A DNA stretch of 64,000 nucleotides from Sinisalibacter aestuarii (GTDB lineage: Bacteria > Pseudomonadota > Alphaproteobacteria > Rhodobacterales > Rhodobacteraceae): NCBI RefSeq assembly GCF_027923545.1, contig NZ_BROH01000015.1:47560-111559 (forward strand), given 5' to 3'. This document shows, in pieces, positions 1-8,961 of this stretch (the first letter of the stretch is position 1; every line of letters begins with the position of its first letter). The notes under the pieces were generated by a model. It did not search any database, had not been told where the DNA came from, and saw nothing but the letters and a program-made list of their open reading frames with translations. The position numbers were made by a program, and so were the translations under genes.

Positions 1-65
1 TCAAGCAGCCTAAGTACAAGAGCGGATTTGGTCTCTCGGCGCTGGGTTTTGGTCGTCTTGGTCAT
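1..65 (-). CDS. DUF3489-type protein, N-terminal end (cut by window edge)
   Basis: An ATG at 65 preceded by a good GAGGAG ribosome binding site opens a reading frame that leaves the window. The 21 visible residues begin MTKTTKTQRRETKSAL, the usual Lys/Thr-rich opening of short DUF3489 proteins, putative winged-helix DNA-binding proteins found next to DUF2924 and a large serine recombinase on mobile elements. A second DUF3489 gene lies at 37775-38101. The family call rests only on the N-terminus. Confidence 0.55.
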   Translation of the reverse strand, partial: MTKTTKTQRRETKSALVLRLL

Positions 66-440
66 GATGTTCTCCTCGGGTTCACGGGCCGTTGGGATTG
101 CCTGGCCCTCACCGAGGCGCGCCCGGGCTCTGAACCGGGCGTGGGACCAATGACGCTCTCTTTGGCGACGAAGTCCAGTCCGTTTTTCGGTTTCAGAAAT
201 CCATGCCCCCAAAGGTCGTTTGTCAACTTTACTATTTTTAATCAATGCCTTGACTGATTTTGATCTTGCGTCCCCGTGCTGGATGCGCCATGATTATCTT
301 GCCCGTATCGGAAAGCTCAGTAGAACGCTTTCCGATACCACCGACGGGTATCAGCTCAAACCGCGGTGGTGGTTCGACGTCCTTTTTGTTTGCGTCGAAT
401 CCCTTGGAGACCCCGCTTCTTGGAAAAGAAGGGAGTCCTC
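66..440. promoter_or_regulatory. Intergenic region between DUF3489 gene and ParB-methylase
   Basis: This stretch lies between two divergently read genes and holds no convincing gene. Visible structures are a 7-bp GC-rich hairpin (120-126 with 135-141), an AT-rich patch near 222-250 that could hold a promoter, a 12-bp inverted repeat at 305-338 and a small inverted repeat CTTCTT/AAGAAG at 416-431 just before the methylase ribosome binding site. The layout suits a regulated divergent promoter, but no specific regulator can be named. Confidence 0.4.
305..338. repeat. 12-bp perfect inverted repeat, 10-nt spacer
   Basis: GTATCGGAAAGC at 305-316 is exactly matched by its reverse complement at 327-338. 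It lies about 100 bp upstream of the methylase start in a gene-free stretch. It could be an operator, a recombinase recognition site or an RNA hairpin; there is no T-run, so a terminator is less likely. Confidence 0.55.
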
Positions 441-1843
441 ATGGGCGAAGATCTATCTCAACAAACTCCAACTAACCTGCATGCCGGCAAGAACGACTTA
501 TTCCGGGAAGTCACTTCCGTCTGGCTGCTGGTCAATCTGATCGACCAGGCGCCGCGCCGGGTTCGGAGGGTTCTGGAGCGCCAGACCGAAGCCGTGATGC
601 GGTCGATCAAGCGCTTCGGTTTCCGGATTCCGCTCCTTGTGCGCAACAAGCCAGGGAGCGAGCGTTACGAGGTGGTCGATGGTCATACCCGGCTCGCGGC
701 CGCCCTGCGTCTGGGCGCGGAGAAACTGCCCTGCATCCTGGTCGACGACCTTCCCGATGTCGAAATCCGCCGTCTGGTCCTATCGCTCAACAAGCTGCAG
801 GAAACCGGCGAATGGGACCCCGATGTCCTGCGCCTGGAGATCAACGAGATCATAGAAATCGACGGAGACTACGAAATTCCTGGTTTCGAGATTCCGGAAA
901 TTGACCTTCTTCTGCAGGACCCATCGGTCGATGGTTCGGACCCTGATCCGCTAGATGATCTCGCTGGTTTGACTTTTGACAGTGCCGATCCGGTGACGAA
1001 TTTCGGAGATGTCTGGGTTGGTGGCGGCCACACAATCGCATGTGGGCGAGCGCAGGACGTGTCGGGCATCGCTATTGCGGCCTCGATGGGGCCCCCGGCG
1101 ATGGTAATCACTGACCCGCCCTTCAATCTCCGGGTGAATGGTCACGTCAGCACGATTCCGGGGCGCCACGGGGAATTCGCGGAAGCCTCGGGCGAGATGC
1201 AGCCTGAGGAATTCACCGAATTCCTGGTGAAGAGCCTAGGCGCCATGATCGCGATGCTTCAACCAGGTGGCATAGCATTTGTCTTTATGGACGGCGGTAC
1301 CAGCGGGAGCTCATTTCGGCCCTTCGCCAGCTGGATGTGGAATTGATCAACTTGGCGGTCTGGGTCAAACCAGCAGCAGGGATGGGAAGCTTCTACCGGT
1401 CACGCCATGAGCTCGTCTTCGTTGTCCGCAAACCCGGAGCGCCCCACCGCAATAACGTTCAGCTCGGCAAATATGGTCGTAATCGCTCCAACGTCTGGGA
1501 ATATGGCGGTGCGACGAGCGGCAACACCGACGAGGATGATTTCTCGGTACATCCGACCGTCAAGCCGGTCGCGATGATCCGCGATGTCTCGGCGCCAGGC
1601 GACCTCGTCATCGACTGTTTCCTGGGTTCCGGCAGTACGTTGATCGCCGCTGAAACGTCACACCGGCGTTGCGTCGGCGTAGAAGTCGAGCCTGTCTATG
1701 TCGATCTGGCGCTTCGGCGCTGGATGGCGCTGACGGGAAATAATGTCCGTCTCGCCACAACCGGCGAGACATTTGAGCAAGTCGCGGAACGGCGGTCCGT
1801 CAAGCTCTTGCCAGCGCCCGCCGAGGAGGGGACCGATGTCTGA
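441..1843 (+). pseudogene. ParB-domain DNA methyltransferase, one-base frameshift
   Basis: The product joins an N-terminal ParB/Srx-like domain (VVDGHTRLAAALRLG, about residues 75-90) to an N4/N6 amino-methyltransferase domain. The catalytic motif ITDPPFNL comes first and the SAM-binding motif DCFLGSGST follows, the order of beta-class amino-methyltransferases. Such proteins are carried by phages and integrated elements and are thought to modify the element's own DNA. The start at 441 has an upstream AGGGAG. After ATG GAC (1288-1293) one base is missing: inserting T restores W-R-Y-Q-R-E-L and joins the two halves in one frame. As written, translation stops at 1346. It overlaps the DUF5681 gene by 8 bp. 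The lesion may be decay or a sequencing error. Confidence 0.85.
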
Positions 1844-2249
1844 TGATTTCGAAGTGGGCTACGGGCGCCCGCCCAAACATGGGCAGTTCAGGAAAGGGCG
1901 CTCGGGAAACCCAGCGGGCCGCCGGGCCGAACAGGAGCGCTTCGCATCGGTGTTGCGTGAGGAACGGGCCAACGAAATCGTCATGAAGATCGGCGACAAG
2001 AAGATCAAGGCGTCGGTCATGCGCGGGCTGACGAAGCTGATGATCAATATGGCACTTTCTGGCGACAAGAAGGCACTTTCCGAGCTCATGCGGCAGATCA
2101 ACCGATATTTTCCAGAACCACCGGCACATGAGGACGCGTCACTGCCTCCCACGGACGACGATCTGAGGATCCTGGAAAGCTACGTCCGGCGGCGCCTTGC
2201 GCAGGACCAGCGTGGCGAAGGGGAGGCGGACGATGACCAGCAATTCTGA
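1836..2249 (+). CDS. DUF5681 protein of phage packaging module
   Basis: The 137-residue protein opens with the DUF5681 signature GYGRPPKHGQFRKGRSGNP, a short basic segment usually encoded between a ParB-type methylase and a terminase large subunit. Its role is unknown; a small-terminase-like or DNA-binding function is often suspected. The start at 1836 has GAGGAGG upstream and overlaps the methylase stop. The 3' end overlaps the terminase start by 17 bp, so the three genes read as one operon. Confidence 0.75.
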   Translation: MSDDFEVGYGRPPKHGQFRKGRSGNPAGRRAEQERFASVLREERANEIVMKIGDKKIKASVMRGLTKLMINMALSGDKKALSELMRQINRYFPEPPAHEDASLPPTDDDLRILESYVRRRLAQDQRGEGEADDDQQF

Positions 2250-3225
2250 CCTCAGTGCGGTCCTACGGCAGGATTTCAGGGCCTTTGTCGAAAAGGTCTT
2301 TGCGACCTTAAATCCGGGCCAGAAGTACGTGGACAGCTGGCACATCGGTGCGATCATCTGGCTTCTGCTGAGCGTGGAAAACCGCGAGACACGCAGGGCC
2401 ATGATCCATGTTCCACCTCGGATGTTGAAATCGATCATAGTGTCAATTGCGTGGCCAGCATTCCTGCTCGGCCACAATCCCTCGTTGCAGGTCTTTGTCG
2501 TCTCCCACAGTCTCGACCTGGCCCAGGAACATCACGCTGCTTTCAGAAAGATCATCGAGTCGGACTGGTACAAGGATGCCTTCCCAACAATGTCCCCGAC
2601 AGCTGACAAGGACACTACGCTGATGCTCAGGACGAGCCGCGGTGGGTTCCGAAAGGCGCTTTCCGTAGAGAGCAAGATCACGGGGCAGGGCGCAGATATC
2701 ATAATCCTGGACGATCCTCTCGATGCTTCGGACGCACTGAACGAGGCGGCCTGCGCAAAGCTCAATCACTGGATCGACACGGTCCTCATGCCGAGGTTCA
2801 ACAATGCTGCCGACGGGATCATGGTCCTTGTAATGCAACGGCTTGCCGTGAACGATCCCGCAGCGCACCTTAAGCGGCAGGGAAAGTGGACGGTACTGTC
2901 ACTGCCGGCATGTGCAGAGACCGACATGAATGTTTCGGTTGGCCCTGACGATGTCAAACTGTATGCGAAAGGAACGTTGCTCAACGCGGTTTGTACTCTG
3001 GCAAAGAAAGGCATCGTGCTTCTCTCGCGCTACCTGCCGGGGCTCTCCGCATTCAAGCAAGGGCTCCTGGACTTCGCGAGCGGTGGTTATGTGAATCAGG
3101 TTGACGTTCCTGTTTCTCCCGAATTTTTTGCCAAAAGACACGGGTCCTGGCAGGCCCTCGGCAGAGAACCCCCTGTCAAAAGACCTGTCAAAAGAACGGC
3201 GAGAAAAGGATATGCGGCCTCGTGA
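2233..3225 (+). CDS. Phage terminase large subunit-like protein, probably C-truncated
   Basis: The N-terminal half resembles Terminase_6-type packaging ATPases: MIHVPPRMLKS (about residues 58-68) sits where the Walker A-like loop is expected, ADIIILDDPLDASDA is the Walker B-like segment, and VMQRL with downstream residues matches the coupling region. The protein has 330 residues, shorter than typical large terminases (about 450-550), and the last part (from about residue 225) no longer resembles the nuclease domain, ending in a Lys/Arg/Pro-rich tail. A deletion has probably removed the nuclease. The start at 2233 follows GGAGGCGGACG. Confidence 0.7.
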   Translation: MTSNSDLSAVLRQDFRAFVEKVFATLNPGQKYVDSWHIGAIIWLLLSVENRETRRAMIHVPPRMLKSIIVSIAWPAFLLGHNPSLQVFVVSHSLDLAQEHHAAFRKIIESDWYKDAFPTMSPTADKDTTLMLRTSRGGFRKALSVESKITGQGADIIILDDPLDASDALNEAACAKLNHWIDTVLMPRFNNAADGIMVLVMQRLAVNDPAAHLKRQGKWTVLSLPACAETDMNVSVGPDDVKLYAKGTLLNAVCTLAKKGIVLLSRYLPGLSAFKQGLLDFASGGYVNQVDVPVSPEFFAKRHGSWQALGREPPVKRPVKRTARKGYAAS

Positions 3226-3300
3226 CGAATACAGAAGATAGCGTTGGATTCTGGTCGGGACCGGAGAAATCGTGCGAGAACAGTCTTTTCTCTGATATAA

Positions 3301-3342
3301 CGAGCTTGGAAGGCTGAGGTCTTACCACTACACAACGCCCGC
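3301..3342 (-). tRNA. 5' half of tRNA-Gly (anticodon TCC), truncated
   Basis: Read on the minus strand from 3342, the sequence begins GCGGGCG (acceptor stem), continues with the D-arm AGTGGTA and the anticodon arm TCAGCCTTCCAAGCT, giving anticodon TCC. After GCT the 3' anticodon stem, T-arm and acceptor strand are absent. Tyrosine integrases often use tRNA genes, so this looks like an attachment footprint or a tRNA cut by rearrangement at about 3301. The rest of 3226-3598 contains no gene beyond leader sequence for the next reading frame. Confidence 0.75.
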
Positions 3343-3598
3343 GCCGGAGATCATTGCCTATTTCATTGCGGTTTTTGCGTCAAGGTGCCTGTACGGGCGC
3401 GATGGCCTAAGACCCGCTGACGGACTGTTCCGGCCATTGCGGGCGCAGCCTAACGCTGCGATGAAGCTGATTCAAATCAGGCATCCATCGGCTGGGCCGC
3501 TGTGAAGCCCTTCGCTGGATCAGCGTCGGGTCATCCCTTAGATCTATCTCCGGACCGCTTGTCTGGTCTCTCCCTCAACGGATCGGAAGGAACACACC

Positions 3599-3919
3599 AT
3601 GGAGTATCGCAAACTCGGCAACAGCGGCGCCGTCGTATCGCATCTTGCCCTTGGCACCATGACCTTCGGGCACGAGGCCGACGAAGCGACGTCGAGAAAG
3701 CTCATGAGCGACTACGTCGCGGCGGGCGGCAATTTCATTGATACCGCGGATGTCTACAGTCAGGGCCTCTCCGAGGAGATCGTCGGCCGGTGGCTGACCG
3801 ACCACCCTGCCGATGCCGATAAGGTCGTCCTGACCACTAAGGCACGGTTCCCGATGGGGGACGGCCCGAATGATCTCGGCCTGTCGCGCGTCCACCTGCG
3901 TAAGGCGTTGGATGCGTCT
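3599..3919 (+). pseudogene. Aldo/keto reductase, N-terminal third only
   Basis: The first 107 residues match the aldo/keto reductase fold: the start MEYRKLGNSG, FIDTADVYSQG with the catalytic Asp and Tyr, and TTKARFPMG with the active-site Lys. After LRKALDAS the family sequence stops and the frame runs on to 4234 with unrelated residues. Intact family members have about 320-350 residues, so two thirds of the (alpha/beta)8 barrel including the catalytic His is missing. The start at 3599 follows GGAAGG. The break near 3920 marks a rearrangement junction. Confidence 0.8.
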
Positions 3920-4007
3920 CCGCCCGAACTGCGCTTCCGCTTCCGGCCCTTGGCCGACATTCGTAGAATTCGTTATTGCTGCGCCGCGGCTTCTCGAGAG
4001 TTGTCGT

Positions 4008-4382
4008 TCAAAACTCACCTATCGCAGGCCCTTCAACCCATTGGCGTTGGACGCCTGTTAAGGCAGAATTTGGTCCCGTGGATAACCGCAAGAACAACCC
4101 ATTTTGGTATCGAAGCTGACCACACAGCGCCTGTAACTTTGCGAGATCATGCTCGTCACCGACGGCATTGGTGGACTTCTTCACTTCGACGACCAAAAAG
4201 TTGCGAAGATTGTGCCCACGCTCATGCACCATGATATCCGGAAAAACTCGATTGGTCGTCAATTCACCGTTCTCATCCGGCATCTCAATTTCTTTCGGTT
4301 CCAGGCCTGGACCCTTGCGATTGTACTCAATATCCACGCTGTACACCGGAAACTTAGGGTCCATCAGCATAGCCACCCGCAT
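4008..4382 (-). CDS. Hypothetical protein, possible PD-(D/E)XK fold, N-truncated
   Basis: The 124-residue frame contains FPDIMVHERG followed about 12 residues later by FLVVEVKKS, i.e. D...ExK spacing typical of PD-(D/E)XK nuclease-like proteins. Similar small proteins are common in restriction- or phage-associated regions. An in-frame TGA lies just upstream of the ATG at 4382 with no clear ribosome binding site, and the visible N-terminus starts close to the core VYSVDIEYNR, so the first ~40 residues are probably lost. Its function is unknown and its expression doubtful. Confidence 0.45.
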   Translation of the reverse strand: MRVAMLMDPKFPVYSVDIEYNRKGPGLEPKEIEMPDENGELTTNRVFPDIMVHERGHNLRNFLVVEVKKSTNAVGDEHDLAKLQALCGQLRYQNGLFLRLSTGPNSALTGVQRQWVEGPAIGEF

Positions 4383-4569
4383 TCGGGATTGGCTTCAATC
4401 ATCAAACCCCATCTGAAGTACCTGAGGGACGACACGCTAGGCACTGAACGCGAAGTCTGTATCATATATTGATATTAATTCAAAAAAAGTGAAGCGACAA
4501 TTCATATTGTGATTGTCGTCGGCGTGATTTCCTGCCAGGTGCATGTCTGTCAGATTAGCGGAGCAGGAA

Positions 4570-6017
4570 ATGAGCGCCGACCAAAAGCTATTGCGCGAGG
4601 CTGCGCTTGTCGGGGCCCGCTGGGTCGAGACGGGCGAAAACGCCATCGAGGTGCACAATCCCGCGACCGGCGCGCTGATCGGGCGCGTGCCCCGGCTGGG
4701 CGAGGTCGAGACCCTGGCCGCGATCGACTCCGCCGAGGCCGCGCAAATCGACTGGGCCGCGCGCACGGCCAAGGAGCGGGCCGTGATCCTGCGTCGCTGG
4801 TACGACTTGATGATCGAGAATGCCGACGATCTGGCGCGCATCTTGACGATGGAGCAGGGCAAGCCGTTGGCCGAGGCCAAGGGCGAAATCCTCTATGGCG
4901 CCTCGTTCATCGAGTGGTTCTCGGAAGAGGCGCGGCGCGTCTATGGCGACGTGATCCCGGGCCATGCGGCCGACAAGCGGATTGTCGTCATAAAGCAGCC
5001 CATCGGCGTTGTTGCCGCGATCACGCCGTGGAACTTCCCCAACGCGATGATCACTCGCAAGGCCGGCCCCGCGCTGGCCGCCGGCTGCGCCATGGTGCTC
5101 AAGCCCGCGGCGCAAACGCCATTCTCGGCAATTGCGCTCGCGGTTCTGGCCGAGCGGGCCGGGCTGCCAGCCGGGCTGTTCTCGGTCATCACCGGTGCCG
5201 CGCGCGCCATCGGTGGGGCGATGACCGCCTCGCCCAAGGTGCGCAAGCTCACCTTCACCGGCTCGACCGAGGTGGGGATCGAGCTGATGCGACAATCGGC
5301 GCCGACGGTGAAGAAACTCGCCCTCGAACTGGGTGGCAACGCGCCCTTCATTGTGTTCGACGATGCCGATCTCGACGAAGCGGTCGAGGGTGCGATCATC
5401 TCGAAATTCCGAAACAACGGCCAGACCTGTGTCTGCGCCAACCGGATTTACGTGCAATCCGGCGTTTACGACGCCTTTGCCAATAAGCTCTCGGCGGGGT
5501 TGGCGACGCTCAAGGTGGGGGCGGGCTGGAAGAAGACACGGTGTTCGGCCCGCTCATCGACAGCGCCGCCGTCGCTAAGGTCGAGGAGCACATCGCCGAT
5601 GCCGCCGCCCACGGCGCGTCGGTTACTCTCGGTGGCAAGCCCCACGCGCTCGGTGGCACCTTCTTCGAGCCGACCGTGCTCACGGGCGTCACGCAGGACA
5701 TGGCGATTGCCCGCGAAGAAACCTTCGGCCCCGTCGCACCGCTGTTCAAATTCGAGACCGACGACGAGGTCGTGGCCCTGTCGAACGACACCGAGTTCGG
5801 CCTCGCGTCCTACTTCTACACTCGCGATCTCACCCGCGCCTGGCGGGTGGGCGAGCGTTTGGAATACGGCATGGTGGGGATCAACACCGGGTTGATCTCG
5901 ACCGCCGAAGCGCCGTTCGGTGGCGTCAAATCCTCAGGCTTGGGGCGCGAAGGCTTGCGCTACGGCATCGAGGAATTCATTGAAATCAAGTATCTCTGCT
6001 TCGGCGGGATCGCCTGA
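4570..6017 (+). pseudogene. gabD: Succinate-semialdehyde dehydrogenase, one-base frameshift
   Basis: This encodes a GabD-type aldehyde dehydrogenase that would oxidise succinic semialdehyde to succinate, the last step for the product of the HpaI aldolase downstream. Visible motifs are TPWNFPNAMI, the Rossmann segment FTGSTEVG, the catalytic Glu in LELGGNAPF and the nucleophile in NNGQTCVCANR. Near 5526 one C is missing (GGGC-TGG instead of GGGCCTGG); restoring it joins LKVGAGLEED to TVFGPLIDSA and gives about 482 residues, the usual family size. As written, the first half reads on to 5895 in a wrong frame. The start at 4570 is supported by GGAGCAGGAA; an in-frame ATG at 4543 is less likely. 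Confidence 0.85.
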
Positions 6018-6028
6018 GGAGAAGTCCC

Positions 6029-6910
6029 ATGACCAGACCCATTCCCGCCCGCGCGGTTGCCTTTCACGCCAACGGGGCCGACCGTTTTGGCGTGCTCACC
6101 GAGGCCGGTATTGTCGACCTGACGCCGGAGTATGGCGCACGGTTCACGGGGCTGAAGGAAGTGATCGAAGCCGGCGCGCTGGCCGAGGTCATCGCTGCCG
6201 CCGAGGGCCGCGCCGCGACCTTCGCGGAGGACGAGGTGCGCTTCCTCATCCCCGTCGCCAATCCCGAAAAACTCATCTGCATCGGCGTCAACTTCCCCGA
6301 CCGCAACGCGGAATACAAAGACGGGCAGGAAGCCCCGGGCAAGCCGTCGATGTTCATCCGTTTCCCGCGCTCATTCGCCGGCCACGGCGAAAACCTGGTG
6401 CGTCCACCCGAAAGCCCGCAGCTCGACTACGAGGGCGAAGTGACCATCGTGATCGGCAAGGGCGGGCGGCGCATTTCGCGCGAGGACGCCTATGACCACA
6501 TCGCCGCGATCACGCTCTGCAACGAGGGCACGATCCGCGACTGGGTGCGGCATGCGAAATTCAACGTCACGCAAGGCAAGAACTGGGACAAGTCTGGCAG
6601 CATCGGCCCGTGGCTCGTGCCCTTCACCAGTGCCGATCAGCTCGACGACATCAAGCTGGAGACCCGGGTGAACGGCGAGGTTCGCCAGCAAGACCGGACC
6701 GGCCGGATGATGTATGACTTCCGCTACATCGTGAACTACATCTCGACCTTCACCACGCTGGTGCCCGGCGACGTGATCGTCTGCGGCACGCCCACCGGAG
6801 CGGGCGCGCGGTTCGATCCACCGATCTGGCTGAAGCCCGGCGACGTGATCGAGGTGGAGGCCGAGGGGATCGGCATCCTGCGCAACGGCGTCGAGGACGA
6901 GCAATGCTGA
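6029..6910 (+). CDS. FAH-family isomerase/decarboxylase (HpaG-like)
   Basis: This 293-residue fumarylacetoacetate-hydrolase family protein has the metal-binding core LDYEGEVTIVIG (Glu ligands), the GPWLVP loop and VCGTPTGAG. In the homoprotocatechuate pathway such enzymes decarboxylate 5-oxopent-3-ene-1,2,5-tricarboxylate and isomerise the product to 2-oxohept-3-ene-1,7-dioate, which fits the HpaH and HpaI genes downstream. Classical HpaG is a duplicated protein of about 430 residues; this is a single-domain version, and other FAH substrates cannot be excluded. The start has GAGGAG; the 3' end overlaps hpaH by 7 bp. Confidence 0.75.
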   Translation: MTRPIPARAVAFHANGADRFGVLTEAGIVDLTPEYGARFTGLKEVIEAGALAEVIAAAEGRAATFAEDEVRFLIPVANPEKLICIGVNFPDRNAEYKDGQEAPGKPSMFIRFPRSFAGHGENLVRPPESPQLDYEGEVTIVIGKGGRRISREDAYDHIAAITLCNEGTIRDWVRHAKFNVTQGKNWDKSGSIGPWLVPFTSADQLDDIKLETRVNGEVRQQDRTGRMMYDFRYIVNYISTFTTLVPGDVIVCGTPTGAGARFDPPIWLKPGDVIEVEAEGIGILRNGVEDEQC

Positions 6911-7704
6911 GCGCGGTTGAGATCGAGGCCGCCGCGTCTGATCTTTTGGCGGCGGAAACGTCGCGCACCCAGATCGGGCTCTTGTCGCTCCGCCACCCTG
7001 GGATGACGCTCGACGATGCCTACGCAATCCAAACTGCCCAGATCGAGCAGAAGCTGGCGGCGGGCCGCGAGATCATAGGCTGGAAGATCGGCCTTACCTC
7101 GAAGGCGATGCAGGATGCGCTCGGCATCGACACGCCCGACAGCGGCGTGCTCTACGACGACATGCTGTTCCGGACCGGCGATACCGTACCGGCCGGGCGC
7201 TTCATCCAGCCGCGGATCGAGGCCGAGATTGCCTTCGTGATGAAAGCCCCGCTGGAAGGTGAGGTGAGCCGCGACGATGTGTTGGCGGCAACAGACTATG
7301 TCTGCCCCTCCATCGAGATCCTCGACACCCGCATCCTTCGCGCCGACCCCGAAACCGGTAAGGCGCGCATTATCACCGACACGGTGTCGGACAATGCCGC
7401 CAACGCCGGAATCGTGCTTGGCGCCGAGCGGCATGACCCGGCGGCAATCGACCTGCGCTGGGCCGGGGCCATCGTGAAAAAGAACGACGAGGTGGTTGCG
7501 ACCGGGCTTGGCGCGGCGGTGCTCGACGATCCGGTTACGGGGCTGGTCTGGCTTGCGCGCCGCATGGGCCAATATGGCCAGCGGATCGAGGCAGGGCAGG
7601 TGGTGCTCTCGGGCTCGTTCATAGGCCCGGTCGAATGCCCGCCCGGCACCGAGATCCGCGCCGATTTCGGCAGCTTCGGCCGCGTCGATATCGACTTCGC
7701 CTGA
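6904..7704 (+). CDS. hpaH: 2-oxo-hept-4-ene-1,7-dioate hydratase
   Basis: The 266-residue protein matches HpaH in length and motifs: [36 protein letters not shown] with the metal-binding Glu pair, and [10 protein letters not shown] near the C-terminus. It adds water to 2-oxohept-4-ene-1,7-dioate to give 4-hydroxy-2-oxoheptane-1,7-dioate, the substrate of HpaI. It overlaps the upstream gene and is followed 11 bp later by hpaI, so it lies in one operon. The gene is intact. Confidence 0.88.
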   Translation: MLSAVEIEAAASDLLAAETSRTQIGLLSLRHPGMTLDDAYAIQTAQIEQKLAAGREIIGWKIGLTSKAMQDALGIDTPDSGVLYDDMLFRTGDTVPAGRFIQPRIEAEIAFVMKAPLEGEVSRDDVLAATDYVCPSIEILDTRILRADPETGKARIITDTVSDNAANAGIVLGAERHDPAAIDLRWAGAIVKKNDEVVATGLGAAVLDDPVTGLVWLARRMGQYGQRIEAGQVVLSGSFIGPVECPPGTEIRADFGSFGRVDIDFA

Positions 7705-7715
7705 GGAGACCCGCC

Positions 7716-8473
7716 ATGCCAGCACCGTCAAACAGCTTCAAAGCGCGCCTGAAATCCGGCGAAACGCAGATCGGCCTCTGGGTCGGACTTGGGGATGCGA
7801 GCGTGGCCGAGTTGGCGGCGGTCACTGGCTTCGACTGGCTGGTGATCGACGGCGAGCACGGCCCAACGGGTTGCGCGACGTGCTTGCGCAGTTGCGGGCG
7901 GTGGGCGGCAAGAGCCATCCTGTGGTGCGGCTGCGTGACGACAACCGCGCCGAGATCAAGCAGATGCTCGACATCGGTGCGCAGACGCTCCTGGTGCCGA
8001 TGATCGAGACCGCCGAGCAGGCACGCGAGGTTGTGCGCTCGGTCAATTATCCGCCGCAGGGCGTGCGCGGTGTCGGCGCGGCCCTCGCGCGGGCTTCGGA
8101 CTACAACGCCATCGCCGACTATCTGCAGACGGCAAATGAGGAAATCTGCCTGTTGCTCCAGGTCGAGAGCCGGGCCGGGATCGCCGTACTTGACGAGATC
8201 CTTGCGGTCGAGGGGGTGGACGGAGTGGTCATCGGTCCCGCCGACCTTGCCGCCGACATGGGCCACCTCGGCAAGCCAGGAGCCCCCGAGGTGCAGGCAG
8301 TGGTGAACGACGCGCTTGCCCGCATTCGTGCGGCGGGCCGGGCGGCGGGCATCCTCACCTCGGACCGGGCCTTGGCGCAAGGCTATGCTGCGATGGGTGT
8401 TGAGTTCCTTGCCGTCGGCTCCGACGTGGGCGTGATGCGCGCGGGCCTGACCGCGCTGCGCGCGGCGTTCTGA
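7716..8473 (+). pseudogene. hpaI: 4-hydroxy-2-oxoheptanedioate aldolase, one-base frameshift
   Basis: HpaI splits 4-hydroxy-2-oxoheptane-1,7-dioate into pyruvate and succinic semialdehyde. The N-terminal part reads [12 protein letters not shown] (metal-site loop) and then loses frame. Adding one C at 7862-7864 (CCC to CCCC) gives [17 protein letters not shown] and continues to [12 protein letters not shown] and the stop at 8473, restoring a class II pyruvate aldolase of about 253 residues. As written the protein ends near 8003. The start at 7716 has GAGGAG upstream. Together with the broken dehydrogenase, the operon would be non-functional unless these are sequencing errors. Confidence 0.85.
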
Positions 8474-8483
8474 ACCGCGAGGC

Positions 8484-8621
8484 TCAGGCGGCCTCGGCGA
8501 ATTGCCCCGGGGCGCAACCGAACAGCCGGCGGAACTGGCGGTTGAAATAGGATACGTCGTTGAAGCCGCAGGCATAGGCGATCGACGATACCAGCATCGG
8601 ATCGCGCTCCGACGCACAGCG
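8484..8621 (-). pseudogene. AraC-family regulator, C-terminal HTH fragment
   Basis: The last 45 codons match the second helix-turn-helix of AraC/XylS regulators: VSSIAYACGFNDVSYFNRQF followed by RRLFGCAPGQF. The sensor domain and first helix-turn-helix are missing; upstream of about 8621 the frame becomes unrelated. The fragment sits tail to tail with hpaI, the normal place for an HpaA-like activator of this pathway, so it is probably the remains of the operon's own regulator. Confidence 0.8.
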
Positions 8622-8961
8622 GGTCGACCCACTTGATCGCCTGCCTTCATTAGGTGCATTGATCGCCGCCACATTGATGACAGCTATGATCATGCGCACT
8701 CAGTTCCCGACTCGCCAATCATGAAAAACGTCGTTTGTGAACAGAACCCATGGTCTGGCTGCGAACCCATGTGAGCCGCCCCAATGCTTTTCGCGATACC
8801 TCAGGTGAAAGACCGACTTGGTTTGTCTGCCACTAGCTCATTCGGCGAAAAGTTCATCAAAATATCATAATATGATACAAGTAGGCAAAATAGTATTACA
8901 AAGATCACAAAATGGACTACCTAGAGGAAAGTACATTGATGAAAACGAAGTGAGGACCGAA
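8622..8961. promoter_or_regulatory. Leader region of the lyase/TctCBA operon
   Basis: There is no gene here. It starts at the break in the araC-type stub and ends in an A/T-rich leader (8840-8950, with AATATCATAATATGATAC) before the lyase ATG, the likely promoter region of the downstream operon. The short dyad ATATCATAATATGATA at about 8863-8878 could be a binding site for the IclR-type regulator encoded at the far end of the operon; that is inference. Confidence 0.35.

Noticed and set aside
4588..5457. Minus-strand frame of 289 codons
   Set aside because: It is antisense to the aldehyde dehydrogenase gene, whose catalytic motifs are obvious; no motif of its own.
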